Of a stretch of DNA of 64,000 bases, positions 27,608-35,312 are shown piece by piece; position 1 is the stretch's first letter, and every line of letters begins with the position of its first letter. The notes beneath the pieces were generated by a model. It had not been told where the DNA came from and did not search any database. It saw only the letters and a program-made list of their open reading frames with translations. The position numbers and the translations under genes are program-made. Source of the DNA: Aquiflexum balticum DSM 16537 (GTDB lineage: Bacteria; Bacteroidota; Bacteroidia; Cytophagales; Cyclobacteriaceae); the NCBI RefSeq assembly GCF_900176595.1, contig NZ_LT838813.1, positions 3,180,001 to 3,244,000 of the forward strand. Direction: 5' to 3'.

Positions 27608-28141
27608 TTTACTTGTTTTTTTTAGGTTAAAAATAATGTACAAACCTAAAATACAAACTTTAGTTGAAACTTGGAATCCCTTGCCTTCTTCCAAGCCCAA
27701 TTTAAACGGATAATTTCAATGGAATAGGCTTCAAGGCCTTTAAAGCGGGTTTTTTCATCGGCTTGTGACTGTAGAGGATTAAGCGTACTCCTGTAGTATT
27801 ATTAATATGCTCCCATTTTTTATAAATATTCCACAACCCAAATAGTAAAAATACCCTGTTTACGGTATTTTTAGTGGAGGGAGAATTTAGTAGGTTTAGG
27901 GAATGAAAGTTCTAAACCCGAATCTATTTATTTTTAGTTAGAATTTAAGGACAAAAACTTCGCTTATTCAATCTAATCTAGGTTAATAGACGAAGTTTTG
28001 TTTCGAGTATAAGGGCGTTGAACTAAACCTCCTTCGTCGGTAGTTTTTCTGTATTCCATCATAAAGGCCTGATTTTTAACAATATGTATTAAATTTATTC
28101 CATGTTCAATCTTTAACTAATTTAATCATGGAAAAAAAAGT
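27608..28141. other. Intergenic stretch before the IS91-like element
   Basis: No gene seen. It holds a 10-bp-arm hairpin at 27846-27873, and a weaker inverted pair (ACAAAAACTTCG near 27951 with CGAAGTTTTGT near 27992) that may belong to the IS end. A GTTGAACT word at 28017-28024 is one base off the expected left partner of the R'' box at 30338. Confidence 0.4.
27846..27873. repeat. Inverted repeat TAAAAATACC/GGTATTTTTA
   Basis: Ten-base perfect arms around CTGTTTAC. Could be an operator-like site or a weak bidirectional terminator; no neighbouring gene is close enough to decide. Confidence 0.5.
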
Positions 28142-28963
28142 TTGCGCCAGAGGATGTATGAGGAGATGTCCTACAGACATTATTCTCCCAGAAGCATCAA
28201 GACCTATCTTAGCCTGGTATCTGTAGTATCAGCTCATTTTGGAAAAAGTCCGGATCTGATCAGTATCCCCGAATTAAAGGACTACCTTTTTAAAAGGATC
28301 AGTTTGGACGGACTTTCGGTATCAAGCATCAACCAGACAATCAGTGCCTTTAAAATACTTTTCAAAGACGTGCTTGAAAGAGATTGGGATACTATCAGGA
28401 TCAAACGGCCAAGACGTCCCAAGCTGCTTCCGGTTGTATTCTCAAAGGAAGAAGTGTCGCTTATCCTTAAGAGTATCAGGAACAGAAAGCACTATTGCCT
28501 GATAGCCCTTACCTACGCCTCGGGGCTCAGGCTTGGTGAGGTGATCAGTCTCAAGCCCGGCGATATAGACAGTGACAGGATGCAGCTTAAAGTGAGGGGA
28601 GGCAAGGGATACAAGGACAGGTATACCCTTCTGCCCCATAAGTTACTGGTACAGCTTCGGGATTACTTCAAAAGCTACCGTCCGGTTACTTATCTCTTTG
28701 AAGGGCAGGTGCCGGGAAAGCCATACAGCGAAAAAAGCGCACAGTCTGTTCTGAAAAAGGCCATGGAATGTGCCGGAATAACAAAGCATGCCTCTTTCCA
28801 TACCCTGCGGCATTCCTTCGCCACGCACCTGCTCGAGCAGGGGACCAATGTCAGGATAATCCAGGAACTCCTGGGACACAGATCCCTTAAGACCACTACG
28901 GTCTACCTGCATATCTGCAATCTGGATCCGGCCCTGATCAAAAGTCCCCTGGATGAGCTTTGA
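28142..28963 (+). CDS. Tyrosine recombinase of IS91-like element
   Basis: A 273-aa XerC/D-like site-specific recombinase. The catalytic residues are visible: Arg130 (SGLRLGEV), His220 and Arg223 (HTLRHSFATH), His246 (LGHRS) and Tyr255 (TTVYLHI). The N-terminal SAM-like domain (YSPRSIKTYLSLV) is present. In frame the only starts are TTG 28142 and ATG 28154. An ATG at 28128 followed by eight A's is one frame off; a -1 shift on the A-run would give MEKKSLRQRMYEEM. The 3' end overlaps the transposase start by 4 bases (ATGATGG/TGATGG), so the pair is coupled. This is not an integron integrase: no extra helix insertion is seen before the HxLRH box. Confidence 0.85.
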   Translation: MRQRMYEEMSYRHYSPRSIKTYLSLVSVVSAHFGKSPDLISIPELKDYLFKRISLDGLSVSSINQTISAFKILFKDVLERDWDTIRIKRPRRPKLLPVVFSKEEVSLILKSIRNRKHYCLIALTYASGLRLGEVISLKPGDIDSDRMQLKVRGGKGYKDRYTLLPHKLLVQLRDYFKSYRPVTYLFEGQVPGKPYSEKSAQSVLKKAMECAGITKHASFHTLRHSFATHLLEQGTNVRIIQELLGHRSLKTTTVYLHICNLDPALIKSPLDEL

Positions 28964-30135
28964 TGGATGCTGTCAACAAGAGGAATGGTGGGGCCGAACT
29001 CTCAACAGTCCTGGATTCCCAAAAGGAGGTCTTCCTGTCGCAGAAGCATCTGTGCCCTGATCAGAGAAAGGCCTTTAACGACATCCTCCATTGCCGGACA
29101 TCACAAATGGGCTCACACAGTCTCTGTTGTGACTCCTGCGGTACGGTCAAAGTCTGCTATAACAGCTGCAGGAACCGTCACTGTCCGAAGTGCCAGTACA
29201 TCAAGCAGCAGTTGTGGGTGGAAAAGCTAAAGTGCAGGCTTCTGCCTGTCAGGTACTTTCACGCCGTGTTTACGGTTCCTGAGTTTCTCAATCCATTGTT
29301 CTACATCAACCAGAGGTTCTGTTACAACCTGCTCTTTGAATGTTCCGCAAAAGCAGTAAAGAAGACTGCCCTGAACCCGGCATTTCTGGGAGTCGAAAGC
29401 GGCTGTCTGTCGGTACTCCACACTTGGGGCCAATCCCTGAACTACCACCCCCACATCCATATGCTGGTTCCTGCAGGAGGGCTTGACAGTGACGGGATGC
29501 AGTGGCTGTATGCCGGCAAAAAGTTCTTCGTTCCGGTAAAGGCCCTTTCGGCTGTGTTCCGGGGACTGTTCATGGAAAGGCTTCTGGGAGCACTGGAGGA
29601 TAACCTTCTCAGGATACCCGAAGGTCAAAAAGAGCTGTTTGCCGATATCAATAGTCTGAAAAGGGAATCTTACGCAAAGATGTGGAATGTCTATATCAAG
29701 AAGACCTTCAGGGGGGCGGGCCAGGTGGTCAGCTACCTTGGCAGGTACACCCACAGGGTAGCGATCAGCAACAGCCGTATTCTGGATACAGATGGTGAAA
29801 CCGTAAAATTCAGGTGGAAGGATTACAGGGACAACAAAACCAAAACCATGTTGCTTGCCTGTTCCGAGTTTGTCAGAAGATTTATGCAACATGTACTGCC
29901 AACAGGCTTCTACAAAATCCGCTATTACGGCATCTTGGCCTCGGCCAACAGCAACACCAAAATGAATGAATGTTTCAGGCTGTTGAACATAACAAGGGAG
30001 GTGTCATTTTACCATGGGCTGAGCACCTACGAGGTGATGGAGGAGATTTTCGGAGAAGAGATGTTCAGGTGTAGCTGCTGCAAGAACGGAAGGATGGTCT
30101 TTGCCACGCCCGAAGGAAAAGCAAATGGTCCCTGA
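28960..30135 (+). CDS. IS91-family HUH transposase
   Basis: A 391-aa rolling-circle transposase. An N-terminal zinc-binding region (cysteines at about 56, 57, 60, 70, 75, 78; CRNRHCPKCQ) precedes the HUH metal motif HPHIH at 163-167. The catalytic tyrosine is in SYLGRYTHRVAIS (Tyr259 or Tyr263). The C-terminus carries another CSCC group. This is the family's usual layout for Bacteroidota copies, and both motifs are intact, so the element may be active. It starts inside the stop of the recombinase gene. Confidence 0.9.
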   Translation: MMDAVNKRNGGAELSTVLDSQKEVFLSQKHLCPDQRKAFNDILHCRTSQMGSHSLCCDSCGTVKVCYNSCRNRHCPKCQYIKQQLWVEKLKCRLLPVRYFHAVFTVPEFLNPLFYINQRFCYNLLFECSAKAVKKTALNPAFLGVESGCLSVLHTWGQSLNYHPHIHMLVPAGGLDSDGMQWLYAGKKFFVPVKALSAVFRGLFMERLLGALEDNLLRIPEGQKELFADINSLKRESYAKMWNVYIKKTFRGAGQVVSYLGRYTHRVAISNSRILDTDGETVKFRWKDYRDNKTKTMLLACSEFVRRFMQHVLPTGFYKIRYYGILASANSNTKMNECFRLLNITREVSFYHGLSTYEVMEEIFGEEMFRCSCCKNGRMVFATPEGKANGP

Positions 30136-30149
30136 ATGAAAAAGCAGGG

Positions 30150-30323
30150 ATGAAGTTCTTTGAAAAGCTGAAAGAAAAACAAAACAGAGGTTCTGTTACA
30201 GGGAAAGGTATGCCCGGTCCCAAACAAAATTTCCGGGTAAAAAAGCGGAATCCGTCCAAAACTTCAGGACAATGGTCCAAAACCAGACAAAACCTTCAAA
30301 GCAAAGCAGATAAATACCCATAG
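30150..30323 (+). CDS. Possible small basic protein at the IS91-like 3' end
   Basis: A 57-codon open frame from ATG 30150 to TAG 30321-30323, very rich in Lys, Arg, Gln and Ser (MKFFEKLKEKQNRG..., KKRNPSKTSGQWSKTR). It follows the transposase by 14 bases. It may be an accessory peptide or merely an open frame in the element's 3' end; no family recognised. Confidence 0.25.
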   Translation: MKFFEKLKEKQNRGSVTGKGMPGPKQNFRVKKRNPSKTSGQWSKTRQNLQSKADKYP

Positions 30324-30337
30324 GTGTAGCACGGCTT

Positions 30338-30430
30338 AGTCCAACTATGTTTTAGACGCAATCTTGAAACGCCAATTTATTTTGGCTATTTTTTTGGCTA
30401 GATTGCGTCTAAAACACTTTACGTTAGGGC
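30338..30430 (+). repeat. attC-like recombination site 0 (left edge of cassette array)
   Basis: R''-like AGTCCAAC (30338-30345) is followed by TAT and a 16-base arm GTTTTAGACGCAATCT. Its exact reverse complement is at 30400-30415, then CTTTAC and R' GTTAGGGC (30423-30430). The R' side has four more unpaired bases than the R'' side, as in the other four sites. R'' and R' do not match each other here, as expected when they belong to neighbouring cassettes. It lacks the four AGTGCT units found in the other sites. Confidence 0.7.
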
Positions 30431-30441
30431 AAATTTGAAAA

Positions 30442-32157
30442 ATGAACGAAAAACCACAAATATTAACATTAAACTTAACTGACAAGTCAAACTCATTACT
30501 TGTTGAAAAAGGATTTAATTTGTACCAAGGAAGCTTAGGGAAATTAGTTGACACTAAAAATGAAAAATATGGGTTCAAATATCATTTGCTTAATAACGAT
30601 TTCCCACCTAATGCTCACGAATACGACATTGTAATAGTAGATTTTTCCAATGAAGAAACTATTGATTATGTAAAATCTGATAACCAAAGGGGAAAAAATA
30701 AAACAGAGAATAATTCATATTTAATATGTAAATATCCTCAAACAATATTTGACCCCAGAGGACTTTCTTCTCACGCATTCTTAAGAGAAATTCGAGAGAT
30801 TCTTAAAAAGGAATGTCAAATAATAGTGTTTCAAAACAAAAATGTTGATATTGAATATAAAATAGTAGAAGAAAATGGAGATAGACCGATTTCGAAAGGA
30901 AGTCAAGTAGCTAACTTTTACGAATTTATTCCTAATTTTTATTTTCAGCAAAATAAGTTTGGTAAAGAAACTGTAGTAATAACAAACAATGGCGAATTGA
31001 CATCTTTTTTAGAGAAATACAATAAAGATTTTACATATGAAAACACGTTTTTTCATCCAACAATATGGGAAAATGATGAAAAAGTTCCTGACCCAAGATT
31101 TTATCCAATAATCCAAAATTCTAATAACGAAATAGTCTCTTATATTTATTTAACCGATAAAGTAGGGGTATTTATATTTCCTGTATTAGAGGATAATTCT
31201 CTATTTTTATTGGACTTTTTAGAAACAATTGCCCCAAGTTTGCACCCAAACATTTTTCCTTATTCAACTCAAAACAAATGGACTGAAAAAATTGAATATG
31301 CTCTTCCAAATCAAGAAAGACTACTTGAAGAAAAGAAAAAAATTGAACAAGATTTTAAAAATGCCATTGAAACAAAAAACATAGAAATAATATCTAATTA
31401 TAATAAATATTCTTTCTTACACAAAATACTAACTGAAACAGGAAATGAATTAGTTTCTGCTGTAATTCAATTTTTAGAATGGTTAGGTTTTGAAAAAATT
31501 GTTGATATGGACACTCAAACTGAAGGAATTAAGGAAGAGGATATACAAATAGAAACTGACAATGGACTTTTAGTTATTGAGGTAAAAGGTATCGGTGGAA
31601 CTTCCAAAGATGCTGAATGCAGTCAAATATCTAAAATTAAATATCGTAGAGCCAAGGAACGAGGAAAGTTTGATGTATATGGGCTTTATATTGTAAACCA
31701 TCAAAGACATATTCCAGCAAAAAATAGAGAAAACCCACCATTCACAAAAAAACAATTAGAAGATTCATTAAATGAAGAAAGAGGACTACTAACTACTTGG
31801 TCACTTTTTAACTTATATTTTGACATACAAAATGGGGTTATATCAAAAAAAGAGGCGAGGAATGTAATGTTTAATTATGGTTTACTTGAATTCAAGCCAC
31901 AAGACATTAAAATTGTTGATTCCATTAAGGAAGTTTTTCTAAAAGGCGAGGTATTCATTATTAATATCAATGGAACTACTCTAAAAACAGGGGATACGTT
32001 ATATATTGAAAAAAATAACAAATTCCGAAAAATTACAATACTTGAAATTAAGTTAAATGACAAAATTGTAACTGAAATTAGTAAAGGAGAAATAGGAATA
32101 AAAGGAAATATAAGAGTAAGTAAAAATTCAACAGTTTGGATAAAAAACTTGCCCTAA
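30442..32157 (+). CDS. Cassette 1: PD-(D/E)XK-like nuclease protein of unknown function
   Basis: A 571-aa AT-rich gene. A region at about 375-395 (DIQIETDNGLLVIEVKGIGG) fits a restriction-endonuclease-like core, with D/E before and E-V-K on the strand. It is preceded by a helical linker (about 285-345) and followed by a charged helix and a beta-rich C-terminal domain (about 510-571). The N-terminal 280 residues match nothing I know. The ATG is 19 bases from the R' box, and its TAA stop is inside the R'' box (GCCCTAAC), as is typical for integron cassettes. By nuclease core and company it is a candidate single-protein defence gene; function is inferred. Confidence 0.6.
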   Translation: MNEKPQILTLNLTDKSNSLLVEKGFNLYQGSLGKLVDTKNEKYGFKYHLLNNDFPPNAHEYDIVIVDFSNEETIDYVKSDNQRGKNKTENNSYLICKYPQTIFDPRGLSSHAFLREIREILKKECQIIVFQNKNVDIEYKIVEENGDRPISKGSQVANFYEFIPNFYFQQNKFGKETVVITNNGELTSFLEKYNKDFTYENTFFHPTIWENDEKVPDPRFYPIIQNSNNEIVSYIYLTDKVGVFIFPVLEDNSLFLLDFLETIAPSLHPNIFPYSTQNKWTEKIEYALPNQERLLEEKKKIEQDFKNAIETKNIEIISNYNKYSFLHKILTETGNELVSAVIQFLEWLGFEKIVDMDTQTEGIKEEDIQIETDNGLLVIEVKGIGGTSKDAECSQISKIKYRRAKERGKFDVYGLYIVNHQRHIPAKNRENPPFTKKQLEDSLNEERGLLTTWSLFNLYFDIQNGVISKKEARNVMFNYGLLEFKPQDIKIVDSIKEVFLKGEVFIININGTTLKTGDTLYIEKNNKFRKITILEIKLNDKIVTEISKGEIGIKGNIRVSKNSTVWIKNLP

Positions 32158-32278
32158 CATCACCTATACGCAAGCAGGGGTTTCGTGCTTCGTAGGACAG
32201 TTTTTTGTAAATTTGATGTCCAGTGTTCGTAGGTAGTTTCGTGCTAAAAATCCCTGCCTGCGTATAGCTGAGAAACGT
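32151..32278 (+). repeat. attC-like site 1 (split by intron copy 1)
   Basis: R'' GCCCTAAC (32151-32158) is the exact reverse complement of cassette 1's R' GTTAGGGC at 30423. Arms CTATACGCAAGCAGGG and CCCTGCCTGCGTATAG pair with one mismatch. The interior has recurring GTGCT/AGTGTT words about 19 bases apart. The R' box starts GT at 32277-32278, is cut by the intron, and resumes with TGGCGG at 34150. Confidence 0.85.
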
Positions 32279-34149
32279 GTGTGACTTGAATCAGCCCTCT
32301 TAAGGCTGAATGCTTTGAAATGGATGGAGGACTATTGGGTAACCAATAGAGAGGCCCTCCGATGGCGGTTTACCGAAACAGCTATCAAACTACCTTACGC
32401 TGCATATCTGGGAAACCAATATGTGGTGAGCGGTAAGGAAAAACGGGGACATTGATCCCCGTAGGTGAGTACTGATGGAGCTGAATGAAAATGAACCAGT
32501 GACGAAGCCTCGATAAGGCAAATTACGATGTGAAAAATAGGTAGTTACGTTTGTACCTATGACAAAGTGTGGCGGACGATCGGATATACTGGCCACATCG
32601 CATCCGGGGTTAAGCTGGCAGGAACGCAGTACAGGCCATTTCAAGGAACAAGTGAACTCTATGCTGTCAGGCCAAATCGAGAGAGGAAACCTGCACCTGT
32701 GGTTGGGTGAAGCATAGGGGGCAGACCTGCTCGTAGTAGCGATGAAATTTCTGTAATGGGAATGGAGTGAAGGAGCAGGCATGTTTAGTTTCAAACCAGT
32801 TTACAACCAAGATAATTGGGATGACAGACTACTATGAGACAAAATCGCAACCAATTACCAAACTGATGGTATGGCAAGCGTACAAGAAAGTAAAAGCGAA
32901 CAAAGGAAGTTCGGGCATAGACCGAATGAGTTGGGAGGACTTGGATAAAGATCTATCCTCATACCTCTATAAGTTATGGAATCGACTGACCTCGGGTAGC
33001 TATTTTCCTTTGCCAGTCAAACAAGTGAAGATACCCAAGAAGGACGGAGGTATTCGCAAATTGGGTGTCCCCACCCTTCTAGACCGTATCGCACAGCAAG
33101 TAGTAAGGGCGTATTTGGAGAGACAACTTGAGCCACTGTTCCACGAGAGTTCATTTGGCTATAGACCAAACCGTAATGCTCACCAAGCAGTGAAACAATC
33201 AGAGCGAAATTGTTTTGGGCATGACTTTGTGGTCGACCTTGATATCAAAGGGTTCTTCGATAATATCAACCATGGCCTGATGATGAAAGCACTGAGATAT
33301 TACTGTAAGGATGAATGGATAGCCTTGTACGTCTCCAGATGGCTAAATGCAGGCATCATGGCAGATGGGGTTTTCGAGGAGACAAAAGCAGGCACACCTC
33401 AAGGAGGCGTAGTGAGTCCATTACTTGCGAATCTCTATCTGCATGTAGCTTTTGATGAATGGATGCGGAAATATCATCCTGAGAAACCATTTGAACGGTA
33501 TGCAGACGATGTGGTGATACACTGCAAGACAGAGAAGCAAGCACAATTCATGTTAAGACAAGTACGTCAGCGGATGAAGACCTGCTTCCTAGAGTTGCAC
33601 CCTGAGAAGACCAAGATTGTGAACCTACGAGGTTGGTCAGATACTAAGTATCCCCGCAAGTATGATTTTCTTGGATTCACGATCAAGGCATCGATGCAGA
33701 CCATCAAAGGAAAGGGGATGTTACTACCTGGAACATTTGTGAGTATCAAGTCCAGAACTTCAATACTCGGCAAATTCAGGGAAATGCAAATCCATAAATG
33801 GCGCAAACCCATAAAGGAAGTAGCCAATCGTTTGAATCCTGTCATCAGAGGACTGCTCAATTACTATCATAAGCTTAGAGGAGAATCCATACGTGAGATA
33901 TGGAATCAACTCAACCACCGGTTACTCAAGTGGGTGAAATGGGAGAAAGGACTTTTCAAATGGGCGGCAGTCAGATGGCTAAAGCAACAATACAAGTCTA
34001 CCCCAAACCTGTTTGAGCATTGGAAATTGGTTCAACCTTAGGTAAATTAGAACCGAAGCGACTTATAAACATGAAGAGCCGTGTGAGGTGAGAGTCTCAC
34101 GCACGGTTCTGTGGGAAGGTGAGGGTGAAATTCCCTTGCCTGACCCGAT
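32279..34149 (+). mobile_element. Group II intron (class C, attC-inserted), copy 1
   Basis: 1,871 bases from GTGTGACTTG (5' consensus GTGYG) to CCCGAT (3' end AY). About 490 structured bases precede the reverse transcriptase gene. Domain V is readable at 34076-34110: GAGCCGTGTGAGGTGAGAGT then CTCACGCACGGTTCT. A domain VI-like stem follows. The exon junction GT/T restores an R' box GTTGGCGG. No endonuclease domain is present, as in class C introns. Copies 2 and 3 are the same length. The ~600 bases at 32,158-32,766 contain only attC site 1 and the intron 5' part. Confidence 0.9.
32767..34041 (+). CDS. ltrA: Group II intron reverse transcriptase/maturase, copy 1
   Basis: A 424-aa protein from GTG 32767; ATG 32821 (MTDYYETKSQP) is an equally possible start giving 406 aa. 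Reverse transcriptase blocks are intact: GSSGIDRM, IPKKDGGIRKLGVPTLLDRI, DLDIKGFFDNI, GTPQGGVVSPLLAN and the active site YADD at 245-248. The C-terminal maturase (X) domain includes the KYDFLGF and GLLNYYHKLR blocks. No HNH/En domain follows, consistent with class C introns that home with RT and maturase only. It is identical in sequence to copies 2 and 3. The protein splices the intron and copies it into new sites. Confidence 0.93.
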   Translation: MKEQACLVSNQFTTKIIGMTDYYETKSQPITKLMVWQAYKKVKANKGSSGIDRMSWEDLDKDLSSYLYKLWNRLTSGSYFPLPVKQVKIPKKDGGIRKLGVPTLLDRIAQQVVRAYLERQLEPLFHESSFGYRPNRNAHQAVKQSERNCFGHDFVVDLDIKGFFDNINHGLMMKALRYYCKDEWIALYVSRWLNAGIMADGVFEETKAGTPQGGVVSPLLANLYLHVAFDEWMRKYHPEKPFERYADDVVIHCKTEKQAQFMLRQVRQRMKTCFLELHPEKTKIVNLRGWSDTKYPRKYDFLGFTIKASMQTIKGKGMLLPGTFVSIKSRTSILGKFREMQIHKWRKPIKEVANRLNPVIRGLLNYYHKLRGESIREIWNQLNHRLLKWVKWEKGLFKWAAVRWLKQQYKSTPNLFEHWKLVQP

Positions 34150-34191
34150 TGGCGGTCATGCTAAAAAACACCCGAACATAAAAAGTGAAAC

Positions 34192-35310
34192 ATGGAAATT
34201 GACAAATTAAAAAACACAATTCAGGACTGTAACTTGAATTTCTTATTCGGTTCGGGACTTTCAGTTCCATACTTTTCTACATTGGGGAATATTGAAGTTC
34301 TATTGACAGATTTAGAAAAAGATAGAAAATTAAGTGATGACCAAAAGACTATAATTCGAGCTTCCATTTTGGGAAAATACTTTAATACGGTAATAAAAAA
34401 GAACCCACAAATAATTGACGATGGTATTACTGATATCGGCAGAGATGAAACTCTAAAAAACTACAAGGACTTTTTAATTGACCTCAATACAATTGTATTA
34501 AAACGAAAAAGTACAATTCTAAATAAACAGGTTAACCTCTTTACGACAAACATTGACATTTTCTTTGAAAAGGCACTTGAAGTAACCCAACTTGAATATA
34601 ATGACGGATTCTATGGGCGGTTTAATCCAATTTTTAATCTTACAAACTTTAAAAAATCACTCTTTAAAAAAAGCCTTCACTATGACAATACATCTGAAAT
34701 ACCAGTATTCAACTTATTAAAAGTTCATGGTTCTTTAACTTGGGAAACAAAGAAAGACAATGTTATTTTTTCAAATTTAAACGCCATTACAACAGTTCAG
34801 GAAAAATATGATTTGGTAGAATCGGAATTGATTGACTTTGATAGTAAAGCTGAAATATCAGGTCACTTTACAACTGAAGTTGTAAGTAAGACTTTATCTA
34901 CTAACCACACGGCATACCTTGAAGAGTATTCCAAGTTTGCGGTAGTTAATCCTACTAAGGAAAAATTTCAAGACACAATTTTAAATTTGCAATACTATGA
35001 ACTCTTGAGACTATTCTCAAACGAGCTTGAAAAGGAAAATACAATCTTAATAGTTTTTGGTTTCTCAATGGCAGATGAACACATCCGAGAAATCATTTTA
35101 AGAGCCGCCAATTCCAACCCAACTTTGACAATTAAAATATTTGCTTACGATAGTAATGCAAAAAGCGATATTGAAGCAAATCTTAAAAAAGGAAGTGCCA
35201 CAATTCGATACAATAATATTGAACTAATTGAACCAGAAGACCCTGAAAAGTATGACTTTAAAACATTCAATAAGTCTGTGATTAAAGCAATACTCGAAAA
35301 AATCGACTAA
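34192..35310 (+). CDS. Cassette 2: SIR2-like protein (SIR2-HerA defence pair)
   Basis: A 372-aa SIR2-fold protein: nucleotide-binding GSGLS at 20-24, TTNID at 118-122 and the conserved His179 in KVHGS. Such domains hydrolyse NAD+ in several anti-phage systems, starving infected cells. A second conserved region, LIVFGFSMADEHIREII (about 283-299), is common in these proteins. It is separated by 2 bases from a HerA ATPase gene, an arrangement known as SIR2-HerA (Nezha). The start lies 42 bases from the intron/R' junction. AT-rich like the other cassette genes. Confidence 0.87.
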   Translation: MEIDKLKNTIQDCNLNFLFGSGLSVPYFSTLGNIEVLLTDLEKDRKLSDDQKTIIRASILGKYFNTVIKKNPQIIDDGITDIGRDETLKNYKDFLIDLNTIVLKRKSTILNKQVNLFTTNIDIFFEKALEVTQLEYNDGFYGRFNPIFNLTNFKKSLFKKSLHYDNTSEIPVFNLLKVHGSLTWETKKDNVIFSNLNAITTVQEKYDLVESELIDFDSKAEISGHFTTEVVSKTLSTNHTAYLEEYSKFAVVNPTKEKFQDTILNLQYYELLRLFSNELEKENTILIVFGFSMADEHIREIILRAANSNPTLTIKIFAYDSNAKSDIEANLKKGSATIRYNNIELIEPEDPEKYDFKTFNKSVIKAILEKID

Positions 35311-35312
35311 TT

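Larger units (their letters stand above)
28128..30323 (+). mobile_element. IS91-like element with tyrosine recombinase (ends not resolved)
   Basis: Two overlapping genes, a tyrosine recombinase and an HUH-type IS91 transposase, make up the coding part. IS91-type elements move by rolling-circle transposition and lack inverted terminal repeats and target duplications, so the ends cannot be fixed by eye. The given limits are the first possible start codon and the end of the last open frame. The element ends within about 15 bases of the first attC-like site. Confidence 0.75.

Noticed and set aside
28142..28963. Tyrosine recombinase considered as the integron integrase
   Set aside because: It overlaps an IS91-type transposase in the usual element layout, and lacks the extra integron-integrase segment near the HxLRH box; there is no attI-like site beside it.
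32390..32794. 134-aa minus-strand open frame repeated at 37436-37840 and 44045-44449
   Set aside because: It lies in the structured 5' part of the group II intron; its repetition only reflects the identical intron copies, and its residue make-up is not protein-like.
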